From the NCBI GenBank assembly GCA_004026145.2, contig CP034980.1, positions 1,757,619-1,821,618 of the forward strand: a stretch of DNA of 64,000 nt, read 5' to 3'. The DNA is from Takifugu bimaculatus (taxonomy: Eukaryota; Chordata; Actinopteri; Tetraodontiformes; Tetraodontidae). The notes beneath the pieces are model-generated. The model was not told the origin of the DNA. It did no database searches and worked only from the letters and a program-made list of their open reading frames with translations. Position numbers and translations under genes: made by a program. Below, one piece after another: positions 34,453 through 46,336 of the stretch (its first letter is position 1; each line of letters starts with the position of its first letter).

Positions 34453-37400
34453 CTGTGGAGAAAATAGCTGAACCGCATGAATCTCTCCAGACAAAGAAAC
34501 ACAAAGTGACACTTTGTGAGCCACCACAGTACAGTTGAAGATAGACCACCACATGCACACTTCAGTCTTCAGCAGATGAGCGTATTCACAGGTACTAAAT
34601 GGGAAGAAGAGAAAGAAAAGGACCTTAACTCAACGTAACTGGTAATATCTGGAGCTGAGACTTACTGTTTTCCATGGCTACAGGCAAGTGATCAAGTTAT
34701 CCAGTGCAAATGCCACAATGGTCTGTTCAAGGTTCCAACCTACTCCGCAGGAAGTGAGAAATGTCTTCTTGCTCTAGGTCGGAAGTTCCTCAAACATCCA
34801 CCAGGCAGAGCTGGTTACTGAAGACTATTCATGTGATTGGTCAGAAATGTGGAGTGGGCGTGGCTAACACCGGAAAGTAGAAATAATTGTCTTTCCTGCT
34901 GGGGGGACCACAATGAATCAGTATAAAGAACAACAGTCCGAGGAGGAGAGGAAGTACCAAAGATGTCATGCAAATGGGTAACAAATCCATGGAAAGAAGG
35001 TAGACCGAACCTTTCTGCAGAGTATGTAACAGCCTTCCTATTTCATATGTCGTATTTTACATCAGTAACACTTTTGGGATGTCTGGAACCAGCTCTGACT
35101 TTCTTCTTGTTTGATTAATATGAATGTATTCACATCACATGAGCTCCACATTTTCCACTATTGATTTCCATTACTGTACTGTATATGGTCCAGCTTAGAT
35201 TTGATAATGTTAATGACCTTAAAATCATCACCCTGAAGTCTCTTTTAATATAGTCCACATTTTTGTTAATCATTTGACATTTCACAACACAGCGATTGTG
35301 GTAGTGATTTATAGTGTTTCAGCAGCATTTTGTTCCTGTTCGGTTTGTGGTCATTATAGCCAGCATGTGAGAATGCGTGTTACAAATCGGCCTCAGTATA
35401 TGCAAAAGCATTTCAGAATGCTACGGTTATTCATAATGCATTGTTTACTGCTCAGCGAAAGTAATGTATCCACAGGAAAGGTGACAAATAGCCTGCAGGA
35501 ATTCACCAGATGTTCATTTATAAACAGAAATATCCTCACTTTAAATGTCCTACTCGCTTCAGCGCTCCGACACTGAATCTTTCAAGACCACCGCGAGCAG
35601 CATCTTGTATTTTGTCTGTAAGACATGCAAGGTGATTTTATCTTTGATTCATATACCGAGTGCGCTGCGTCGCAGTCCGGGAATCCCTCTCTGTCTCTTT
35701 CATCATTTTCTGCTTGCTGTTTTTAATTACACGGGTTATTTTCAGCCCAGACGACCCATGATCGAGGTGTACAGTTTGCCTCTCTTGTAAAGCAAAAGCC
35801 ATAATTAGTATTCACTGAGCTGTCAAAGAATCACCCTCTGTGTCGTAGGGCACTGTATTAATCGTCCTTGGATAACAGGAGCGTGGATTACGCTGCCCCC
35901 TCCTCCTTTTTTACCCTGCTTACAGGAACGCCAAGGTCGACCATCTAGAATATTAGTCACGGTATCTGAATGTGGGGAGATGGAGGGGCGGGGGTCAATG
36001 GGGGCAGCCAGGAGGCCTGCTAGTTGTTTTTCAAAACTCATCCTCGTCCTGCTCCTTCACTTTAATTCTGGGGGTGATAAGGCTTCTTCTCCTGCAGCTG
36101 TGCCGCTTTAGAGCATCAGGTGGAGATAACAGAGCAGCAGGACGTCGGGCTCTTATCTCCTGGAGGCTGACATCCACCTCATATTCGTGGCAGCACATCC
36201 AGAAGGTACCGGGCTCTCGCTGGAGGGAACCATGTCAACAAAACCAAAATGAAGGCATAAAACTGCGCACAGTTTGGACAATAGACAGTAAATATTAATG
36301 AAAATACAGTAGAGTCATGAATAAACAAACTCTGTCCAGCTGCTTGAGTGGAGATTCATGTTTTGACTCATCCATTATTATATGAGCATCGACATCCCTA
36401 TTTCTAGTTTCTGGAGAGTTTTAAAATAAGGTTCAGATGAAGATGGCAAATAAAGATGGATGACTCTGGAGATCTGCAGCAAGGACAAAGCATCTCATGG
36501 TCCTCCAGAGGAACTACCCTCGTATGAAAGTGCTCATTAGAGTTTTCATAACAACTTAGTCTAATAAAGATGTATTTTCCAGCACCATCAGCGTGATGTG
36601 CCAGAGCAGAGCTATATAATGTAACACAACCTAAACGGTCACAGCTGTGTTTGGTCCCTCTGTAGGCTGTGTGATCACATGACCCAGACTGAAAAAGAAG
36701 CTCGAGCACATGTTTGTGCCTCTGTCTGCTGCTTCACTTTTGACACTGCATTCATGCTTATTTAGTCCCCTCTAAGTTTACATACTGAGACTATTCTGTG
36801 ATTTTTGTCTTTACACATATGTTCAAAAGATAAACTAAGAATATATACATGCACAAATGAATGCAATATCATCTGTGTCATATTAAAGGGGAGAAAGCAA
36901 GAGACTGAGGGGCGTTTCAAGCCACATCTCGTGTAGCATCTCTGTATCCATTATGGTGCAATTTCGTTTCAGCCAGTAACGAGACTATGTGTTTTGAAAC
37001 ACGCTGTTCCTTAGAATTAAATTAACTTTAACATTAAAAGGAGGTTTGTACTTCATAAGCGGCGACACTAAAAGGAAGAGATGGTCTTTATCTCTGCCTG
37101 TGCGCTCGCTCGCTTTTATTATGGAGGTAATTTGCATTTTAATTTGGAGCTTGAACCTGTGGTTAATAGAATTAAACCGGCTGACACTTTGACATGGTTT
37201 CCTCACCCCCACCAGGCAGGGCCCGTACAGAAGGGGCAACATCGCTCCAGATGCAGCGAGGCGGGCGGTTGACCCCTACTGAGATAAGCTTCGAAGGTAA
37301 ACACTGGCTTCTTAAATTCCAATTATTACCATCATTTTCAACATATTCCCTGCTGAACCACAGCCGTAATCTGAAGATTTTGCAGTACCTGACACAACAC

Positions 37401-38479
37401 AAAGCAACTAGAAATGTTTTGATCAGCTGACCATGTTAAATATGGCACCCGTGTGTACGTCCACACTGCACAAAACACCACTGTGTTTTTTCCTTCCTCG
37501 TTATTGCACAAAAGGGTTAAAGTTACTTTGCAGTAATAACTTGTGCATCCTGCAAATTTGGAAGTTGACTTGTCAGACATCTGAATACCTTCTTCTTATT
37601 TTCCAGCCAATATTAGGTTAGGCTTTGGACGGAACAGCTTGAAAGGGGTGCCATGAAGCATGAAGGGACTGGCTGTCAACATACAGGAAAGAGAAGCAGC
37701 CAGAATGAAGTTTGGCATTTTATAATTAGAGTTGAGGGGCTGGAGCAGCAAACAATGCTCTACAGCCGGCACGCATCAGCATCTTCTACTGTAGGGACAA
37801 TAGCAGCAGGGAGGTGTTGCGCAAGAGGCCTGCCTTTGATGGTACCGATGGAAGTTCTCCAACATAGATGATCGTTTGTTTTATGGCGTGATCAATTTCA
37901 CTCCCCACTCCAGGACTGACTGAAACAGGCTTTATTACCTCGGTTCATAAATGTTTTAGAAGGTTTTGATGTTCTCCAAATCCTCTCCTTCTATGGATAT
38001 CAATAAAGAAAATGGTGCTCAAATCGCGCCTGAGGTCAGCTGGGGATAAACTGTGATGCTGAAGTGGAGGTGGTAGGATACTGGTCAGAGGCGAGAGCTG
38101 GTTGCAAAGCTTTGCGTCTTTTATTGTCAGCATTTTTGATTTAAGGTTTTAATAAACCCACATAAATGTGAGCAGAGGTTCTAGTTTGTGGTCTCACAAC
38201 AGCACTGGTTTCGCTCGTCTCGGTGAGAGGTTCTTTTAGTTCAATTACCCCAAGTTTCCACCTCTGTGTTGAACTCTGTAGATCCTTAATTTCCTTCTGG
38301 AGCGTCTTCTCCCCTCTGACCTCATACAGACTTCTCACATTTGCTTTGCTTCTAAAATGGTTCCGTGAAGGGTCCAGTAGTGTTCACTCACATGGAAAGT
38401 ATCTAAATGTTTAAAAACATTAAAAATAAGTCTACGGTGGAGCATTTCACCTTTAATTTGGTCTAGAACAAGAATGCTT

Positions 38480-39100
38480 CATCTGAAAACGAGCTGGAAT
38501 TTTAAATAATAAATACAGCCCATTCCAGGCCTCAGCCTCATTAGGTAGGAGTCTATCAGCACAGCACATCTTGACTTGATGATATCTGCCCACTCTTCTC
38601 TGCAGAAATGCTCCAAATCTGTCAGACTGTGGGGGCTTCTCCTGTGCACGCACACTGCACTGTGGTGGTGCAGTGTCAGACTACCCTAGATGTTCAGCCA
38701 GATTCCAGGTCTGGGCCTTTCCAAATCTTCTCCCGGTGAAACCACGCTTTGTTTCATTTGGCTGCATCCTTTGGGTCCTTGCTAAAATGTGACATTTCTC
38801 ATTGGAAACCAGAAGGTTTGGGGCCAAACTTGTCTGCTGTGCGGCACCTTGAGTAAAAAAGGAAAAAAACTCATTTCAGCTGAAGAAAAGCAGCCCCAAA
38901 GCCTGATGCTGCCTCCTCCGTGCTTCACTGTGAGTGGTGTTCTCTGGATGATTTGTTTTGAATTGCAGCCAAGAAAGCTGAACCTTGGTTTCGTCAGATC
39001 ATAACATATTTTCCCACATGCTCTCAGAAGTCTTAGTCTACATTTCTGATAAATTTAGCTCGCTTGGATGTTTTTCCTTCATAACAAAATGCTTCTAACT
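38480..39100 (-). pseudogene. degraded Tc1/mariner transposase
   Basis: Remains of a Tc1-like DNA transposon on the minus strand. From N- to C-terminal one can read, in different frames, the following pieces. MWENML-stop-SDETKVQL is at about 39019-38976, where a stop replaces the usual Trp. HGGGSIRLWGCFSSAEMS is at about 38932-38878. DPKDAAK is at about 38785. A fragment resembling the LNxAEHL region is near 38710. LEHFCREEWADI with RCAVLIDSYLMRL is at about 38635-38530. These fit the DD34E catalytic core and C-terminus of Tc1 transposases. At least one stop and several frameshifts show it is dead. The terminal inverted repeats and TA target site were not identified. Confidence 0.85.
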
Positions 39101-39440
39101 TGCCGCCAGATCGAATCCAAACTTCTGAAGAAGTCATCACATGTATGCAGTCAGGATTTGTCAGAAAACCTTGCAGCTCCTCAGGAACTCACAGGTGGGG
39201 GACACAATGGTGCAGCAGCACACAGGGGTAAAGCAGGTCGAGGTGTCTTTATTCAGCCCAAACTCAAAAACCAGGCAAACGAGGAACAGAGGTCAAATTT
39301 TGGACCAATGAAGGATTCTTCTGAGGGTCTTTTTCAAAAACACCCTGGAGCTGTAAGGCCGTATTTAGACAAGTGTGTCCATTTAATTCCACACAGGTGG
39401 ACTCTGATGATGCAGGACCCTCTAAAAAGTTTCACTTTTT
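39101..39440. mobile_element. further transposon-derived sequence beside the Tc1 remnant
   Basis: It contains ttccacacaggtggactc and gctgtaaggccgtatttag, phrases I recall from the ends of fish Tc1-like elements. They are mixed with a segment (about 39195-39290) of different look that may be another repeat inserted or joined here. Boundaries are uncertain. Confidence 0.45.
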
Positions 39441-39524
39441 AATTTTTTTATGAATCTGCCAGATTTTCTATTATTCTTTTTGTACATCTCATGAGTGGAG
39501 AGTAATGAGGCGAAATAAAGAGTT

Positions 39525-39690
39525 TTACCTCTGCTAACGAGCGTATGTGAGAGCCAACATTTTTTTGTCTGTTAGCCAAATAAGTTAAAATTTTATGAAT
39601 GGATTTTAATGAAATTCTCAGGAAATGTTGATAATTGTTCAAGGAACAGAAGATTAACTGTTGGTGATTCTGGAGGGACGTTAATCTTCC
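39525..39690 (+). repeat. degraded fish repeat (GTTAGC...AGGAAATGTTGATAA type)
   Basis: acctctgctaacgag, tttgtctgttagccaaataa, ggattttaatgaaattctc, aggaaatgttgataattg and aacagaagattaactgttgg follow one another. I recognise this order as a common dispersed repeat of fish and other animals. It is non-coding; the open frame on the opposite strand (39448-39735) is a by-product. It lies directly next to the Tc1-derived block. Confidence 0.65.
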
Positions 39691-40665
39691 AAAGAGCAAA
39701 GCTTCAGTGATGTAATCATAACTTCCTTTGATCATACTATGTTATGTAGCCTTGTATTATTACTGCCTATATATGCAATATACAATATAATACAGGTGTA
39801 AGTCACAGTATGTGGGGAAATGAGTTGCTCGGTGGTTTGTGCTCTCCAACATCTTCTGATTTTCTTTATTTTGACCATCAGAAATAGTGAAATATTTCTG
39901 AATTTTTTCCACACCCACTGTATACAGCATCTGGAACGGCTGTGGAAGGTTACATTTCCAGGAGGGAATCCTGATTTATGTTACCATTTGAATTATCCTT
40001 ATTCTCCATCAATGTGTGAAGCTGCTGCTCATCAGCTCCATTCAGCACTATTACTCACCAAATGTCATTTTTACAAGGTAATTATTTTAACAAAATGTGC
40101 TGGATAGTATCGAGTTTATAGACTTACAATTAAACTGAAAGGATTTAATGTTCCAATTTACTCTGTTTAAAATTGATTGTCCAGTTGAGGGATGTTCGCT
40201 AACAATGAAAACCTCTCCAACCATTCTACCAGTGACAATTTAACAGCATAGACTATATTTCAAATAAAATAAGCTCCCAGAGCACCAATAACACTGCAGT
40301 GTAACATTGGGGACATGTGGAGATGCATAGGTGGGACATAACAGAAAAATATGTGGGCACACTAATAAATAATTTATAGGTTACTGTGCAAAGAACAAAA
40401 GCAAATATTCAGATGAAACAAACTCTTAAAGTCCTACTCTGGGGGTTATTTGAAGGGCTAAGACATGCAGCAAAGCTAAAAGAATCAGCCTGATTAGTGA
40501 TACTATTAGGAGCTGGATGCCCAAAGGTTCTACAAACTTCATATCACCAGTGAATCATCAAACTACCCTAAAACACTGAGCAGGAAGTCCACAAAGAGCC
40601 ACTTGAGACCTCTTCACCACTTGAGTGTTCAGTGTCACCTTCTACCTAACAACAATAGAAGAGCG

Positions 40666-40890
40666 CTGGAGTCCATCCCAACAGTCTCTGGTTCAGAGGC
40701 AGTATCCACCCTGGACGCACCACCCGTCCACCACTGGACAAACGCCATTTACACACTCACAGCAAGTGGCAATTTAGAGCCTGAAATCAATGTAGTGTTT
40801 GTGTTTCTGGACTGTGGGAGGAAGCTAGAGGACCTGGAGAGAACCCCTCACACACCGGTAGAACATGCAAACTTCACATGGAACGGCCCG
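40666..40890 (-). repeat. degraded fish interspersed repeat (LINE 3'-end type)
   Basis: Key phrases are ctggacaaacgccatttaca, ggcaatttagagcc, ggactgtgggaggaagc, ctggagagaaccc and agaacatgcaaacttcacat, ending ggaacggccc. This is the reverse strand of the same repeat seen at 32573-32679. An open frame across it (plus 40603-40995) is not a gene. Confidence 0.7.
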
Positions 40891-42395
40891 AGGAGGAAAG
40901 CCCATTTTTCTGAACACTGCACCACCCTTAAAACAGAAAATGTTGAACCAAAGGGTGATTTCACACTGATGGCTACTTGTGTATTCTGTGTGTAGTCAGG
41001 CTTGAACCTTTTGTCAGTGAGCTCCCAACCAGAATTGGCTGATATGATTCCAGCAGCTCTTCCTGGCTCCCTCCAGCAAAAGCATTTCTAACCACCAGCA
41101 GTTTACACAGAATGTGAATGTGTGTTTTTGTTTGTTTTGCTGAGGAGGGGGGGAATGAATACACTCCAGTGTGATCTGATGAAAAGTAGACTGAGACTGA
41201 CTCAGCCCAAATCTATAATTGGGATCTGTTCTTGGATGTGGAGAGGTTTGAATGCCTTCGCGCAAACCTTTTTCTCTTCATAATGGGAAAGAAGTGCGTG
41301 GACACATCCTTTCAGATTCCGGTCTCAGCTATCTCAGCAGAAGACTGTGTTGTTAAAATTTAATGCGGCAATGCAGAATTTATTCCAGCAATTTCACCTA
41401 CAGAAAAGAAGCGCCCTTTTTATTGGTGTGTCACCTACTCAACGGTTTGTCACCAATTGTGTTGCGAGCCTTGAATGGGCTTGATCAATGCTTTCAATTC
41501 CTGGTTTCTGTGCTCTCTTGAGTCCTGGGTTCTGATTTATAGCCTCATTATGGTAGGAATGATCATGGAGCAGCCTGTGGTGCTAATGGCATGCTCTCGG
41601 AATCACAGAGACAGTAAGCAATGGTGAGCCATTAAAACCTGCAGCTCCTCAGCGTAGCCTTTGATCCATCCTCACTGCTGGTCCCATAATTGGGGGAAAT
41701 TATCAGAACAATTTACTTATTTGGGAGGAAAACCGTCTGTAATTGTCTTTGAAATGTGAATCAATCAACGTTTGACAGAATGTCGGGCGATTATCCCCTG
41801 GTCGTACCTAATCTTTCCTCATTTTTTTGGACTTGAATTATGTAGAGAAATGTTTTATGTACATCCTGCCTGTTTGAGGTGCAGAGGAGACGGGCCTGCC
41901 TCCATGATAAAAACTGTAAGAGTAAAACAGTTCTATCTCTGTTCGGCCATTTGCTGATCTAATGGATGGACTCGGAGTGGCCAATGGGAGCAAGGAAAAG
42001 GCTGTCACAGGAGAAAGGCATGAACCATCTCCTGCAACACTATTTATAGCTGAGCTTGTGCAAATGTCAATAATTTATGCTGACACGTGTAAAGTCTGCT
42101 GTCACATTAATAATTGCATTGCTAAAACAGTCACATGGAAGAAAAAAAAAGTGCACAGCGGAGTCAAACGTGGGCAGCGCTGAACGTGGAGCGACTTCCA
42201 CGAGAGTGAATCCTCAAAACGGTTATTATATTAATTGCACATAATGAAAGCCTAAATTTGGGATGGATGCCCAGCACGTCCTCGCTGTTTGATCGGCTTT
42301 GTGCTGACAGTTTCATAATGGACTCATGACGGGAGGGAAAAAAATCAAACAGTCAATATCTGATGCTCTTATTGAGGCTCGGTGCATTGACAGTA

Positions 42396-42397
<2 letters not shown>

Positions 42398-42466
<69 letters not shown>
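42398..42466. repeat. compound (GT)n(GA)n microsatellite
   Basis: A pure GT run of about 51 bases followed directly by about 18 bases of GA. Confidence 0.97.
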
Positions 42467-43554
42467 GGTCGCTCTGTACTTCTCTTTGTCTTGCCTTTAA
42501 CTCTTTCTTCCCGTCTCTTTGATCTATATTGATGCTATGCCTCAGTTTGGAGTCAGATCACAACCTTCTTTGCTACATACAGTCAGTCTCACTCAGTCTG
42601 ATGGGTCCATCTCCAGGATTACATCACAGATGAAAACCTTCATCCTCTCAGCTGCTTCACCCCTCTCTGACATCAATCACATATTCCAGATTCATTTTCT
42701 GTAACTTTTTCAAATAAGCTGCAGGAGAAACTGTGAAAGTTGGTCAAATTCATGAAAACAAACATGATTGAGTCAAAACCCTTAAAAGCTCAGAGGTCAT
42801 GACATTTGACATCTCCATGGCGAGAACATCTTTGACATTCCAACTGCGTTACCACCCGATTCTAATCTCAGTATATCTGGATCATTAATGTCCCCCCTAA
42901 ACCTCTACAGCAAATCATTGGAGCTCCACACAAATGTCTCTGCTGATACTCACCAATCAAAACCTCCACTGCTCAGTCTTCCCCTGAAAAAGCTTCCAGG
43001 CAATTGCATAAAAAATATCAAGGCTGCCAAGCGGGAAATTCCATTTGAGGCTATTCTTATGTGTGGTTCTGTAATCTGCCAGACTTTCAAGTGTAGCCGC
43101 TCTCCACTGAAAAGTCCTGCTCTTTATTTGACATGGAGTGTTAACACTGGACTGCTGGCTAATTGCGTTGGCCCACTGATTAGCATTTAAAGGAAGCGCT
43201 ATCTTTAGCACTCAGGGTAACAGTAGCATCACAAGAGAACACAGCAGGTTGCATTTCTCCTTTCTCCGTTCATGTTGAACAACAGCAGATGCGTGTTTAT
43301 TCATCAACAGTATTTTGGCAACCATTGCTTTTATTTCTTGCTATTTTTAATGGATGCATAATAACTTTACCTTGTGTCATAATTATGTTAAAGTTATTAT
43401 TACTATTGTTGTTGTTGTTATCTGGTCTGCACAGCGTGTGGAGCCCATTAAGGCAAGTTGTGATTAGAATTTTTGGTCTGGATAAATAAAACTGTCCTTG
43501 AATTAAAGAGAGATACGGAGCCCCTCTGGTTACTTTGGATAAAAAAGAAAATTA

Positions 43555-43640
43555 CGTGGCGCCGCTTTATTATCTCATGGCCACGAGATAGTAACGTCTG
43601 GGCACGAGAGAGTTAATGCAGCCATTTACATGCAGAGACC
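43555..43640. repeat. fragment of a fish CTCGTGGCCACGAG-type repeat
   Basis: tctcatggccacgagatagt and gggcacgagagagttaatgc resemble a palindromic fish repeat built from GGCCACGAGAT / GGGCACGAG units. Only one to two degenerate units are present. Confidence 0.5.
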
Positions 43641-44936
43641 TGATTGTTAACACAGGCAAGTTTCAATTTATTTCATTTTCCTTTAATACAGGAATGGATT
43701 CCAATGACTTTGGTCATTTGCTGTAGATGTGTGAACTACTGTACCTAGAGAATTAACAGCCTCGAGAGGGAGAGTAGTCCTCCTCTGAAAATGTTCAGTT
43801 CCTACCCTCTTTCATTTGGCAGTACCAACAATGACATGTCCAGCTGTACTGACATTACACTTGTCATGACAATAAAAACAAAGCTACTCTAGAAGGCAAA
43901 AGTGGAATATAATTACCTTAATTCCTGAATAATAAAGACCATTACTACAAAGCTGACAGTTCCATATGGAGAACCATCCCACTTGTGAAGGTAAATTAAG
44001 GTCACACAAGATCAAATTCCATGAAAATCTTGTTGCAGCCCCCACTGGATTTGGTGAAATCCTTATTTATTGATCTCGCAAGGAGGTTAAGGAGCTGGGA
44101 GCCAACAAACCTGGAAAACATCCCCTCTATCTCTCCCACACTGTTGATTTGATTCAGCTGATGACACCCTTGCTGTAAAGTTCGGTCAAGAACGAGAACA
44201 TTGCATTTGTCCTTCCTAAAGGATGCAGCCTGTAAACGGCTCATTTACTTTATCTGAGGACACTGCTTATTTTGAGAAGCTGATTAAATCATTGTTGTTG
44301 AATTGCTGTCATTGTCTGACTGTTGATGTTGAATTCTTACACTGGACATGGCAGGAAAATCAGACCCACCAAGTTTCTGGGTTTTTTTTCAGCCATCACT
44401 GCAATTACACTCCCTAATAACAGGTTTGCAGATGTGGAGCTACTGGGCTGCACCACTGTTTCATCACAACTATTGTTCTGCAGCAACTGCGGCAAAAGAA
44501 GCAGGTTTGTATTATGCAAGATCTGTTTCCACCTCTAGTTCTACATCGGCGAGGTGCAGCAGCAGTAAACTGAACCTACTGCTGTATATGACACCGATCT
44601 CAGATAAAACATCTGATTATCCTGTGAGAAAGCAGTGAATGTTCATTTTTGACTCAATAAGCAAACAGTGAAGTTTTTCCATTCAAGTCCATTTAGAGAT
44701 GAATTCACAAGCACATACAGTACCTGCTGAGTCCCAGATAGGTGATGACTCTACATCCTACCTCTCTTGTGCCACATCTTTATGTTTACATCTTGACACT
44801 TTCATGTGTGACAACACTACTGTGGCTCAGGACGCTCTGTTGCTGTCAAATACTCATCAGGTTACACGTCAACCTGTCCCTTAGACGGGCTCCTAAACTA
44901 AATGGATGATCTTCATCATTGTGGCCAGGTGGCACC

Positions 44937-44940
<4 letters not shown>

Positions 44941-44968
<28 letters not shown>
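44941..44968. repeat. (GT)14 microsatellite
   Basis: A pure GT run at the left edge of the dispersed repeat described next. Confidence 0.97.
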
Positions 44969-45205
44969 TCCTGTATACATGATGTAATGAGGACCAGAAT
45001 ATTCATTTCTTCTGCACAAGGATCTGTTTCAGGGTTAGAAGGGTTAGTTGTGATGGTTAGGCTAAAGGTAATGGGTTTTAATTAAACAACAAAATCTAAT
45101 TTAATATGTGTAAACTCAAAAGGGAAAAAAGGAGTATCCTGGAAACTGTTTTAGGTAGTTTTAACGCCGATTGGAATTGAGAACAACCAAGGTCCTCAGT
45201 GACCG
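44969..45205. repeat. degraded fish repeat with GAGGACC/GGTCCTC
   Basis: After the GT run come tgtatacatgatgtaatgag, gaccagaat, a G/T-rich agggttagaagggttag part, and finally aaggtcctcagtg. This is the same general type as 30542-30631, with inversely related ends (tgaggacc and ggtcctca). Family not known. Confidence 0.5.
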
Positions 45206-45307
45206 GCTGCCTCAGTGATCACATGCCGCCTAAATCACAAAAAAGGAGGAGAAAAAAACCAAATTGGCTACTTCTTATCATTCATTTCATAGAGCTCATT
45301 ATTAGAA

Positions 45308-45309
<2 letters not shown>

Positions 45310-45353
<44 letters not shown>
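45310..45353. repeat. (GT)22 microsatellite
   Basis: A pure GT run of 44 bases, only about 340 bp from the previous GT array. Confidence 0.97.
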
Positions 45354-45356
<3 letters not shown>

Positions 45357-46326
45357 TGAACCTCACAATATCTGTCACACCATCCATAATGAATAGTAAA
45401 TAATTTGTCATCAAGATTTTATAGTACACGTCAGTGTCTGGCGTAAATTGTTTGAAGAACAACACAATCAAACATGATATAAATTCCCACACTCGATTAA
45501 GTTATTTAATTCTCCAAGTTAAATCATATCTGTGTGCGATTAGGCGCGTTCTGAATGATATCAAATAACCCCAGATGAGGAATGACTCGAATATTATTGC
45601 TGGAATTTTATTCACTGACTTCCTGAAGTTGCCTTTTCATCTCGCCGATACTTTATGTCACCATAATTGAAAGGAACGTATTGAGCAAGTGAGATGAAGC
45701 TCTACTGTAGCAGCTCTGCGCCCCTTTAAGACAGGCCGTGCACGTCACACAGAGACGACAGGGAAAAGACCACATGTAGCTTACGCTATTCATTTAGCTC
45801 CACTGAATTTACCCTCATTATTTGGGCTCATATCTCACATTTAATGGCAGTCCTCGATTTTTCAATAAAAGTCACGTTAGGAGTTCAATGGCTGGAAAAA
45901 AAAATCGCCAGCCATAACAATGCTGATAAAAGGACACTCAAAAATGAGACAAATGGAATATCTGACTGATTTAACCAAGCAGACCGGTGGAAAGTTGTTA
46001 GAGAGGACAGTAACACTGACCTTTTTTTTTTTTCCCTGTGGTTTCTATGGAAACTAATTGGAGAAAAAACTCGAATGTGTCTTTTGAAATCCCTTTTGAT
46101 ATCGCTTAGCTTGACAAAATGAGCCCAAGGCAGCAATTAAGTCCCGATCTGAGCTGAGCCTGGAAGGTACAAGGCTGAGCTCACAGTTTGAACTCTGCAC
46201 CAGCAATTGACATGTGCACGGTGAGCGCCTTTAAACCATTTACAACGCTACTGACGGCATTTCAAAACACTTCTGTCTGCACTTTGCCGCAGGAACCTCA
46301 GGAGACATGCGTGTAGGCTTTTGGAT

Positions 46327-46336
46327 GGGGGGGGGG
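46327..46336. repeat. poly-G tract (G10)
   Basis: A pure guanine homopolymer. Confidence 0.95.

Larger units (their letters stand above)
30632..38479. other. upstream flank of gria3, 30.6-38.5 kb: no gene seen
   Basis: No convincing exon. It contains a degraded LINE-associated repeat (32573-32679), a long GT/GA microsatellite (34364-34452), and a unique stretch with POU-type and A/T-rich motifs at about 37100-37260. Short open frames show no domains. Confidence 0.6.

Noticed and set aside
40603..40995. 130-codon plus-strand open frame
   Set aside because: It covers a dispersed repeat in antisense orientation.
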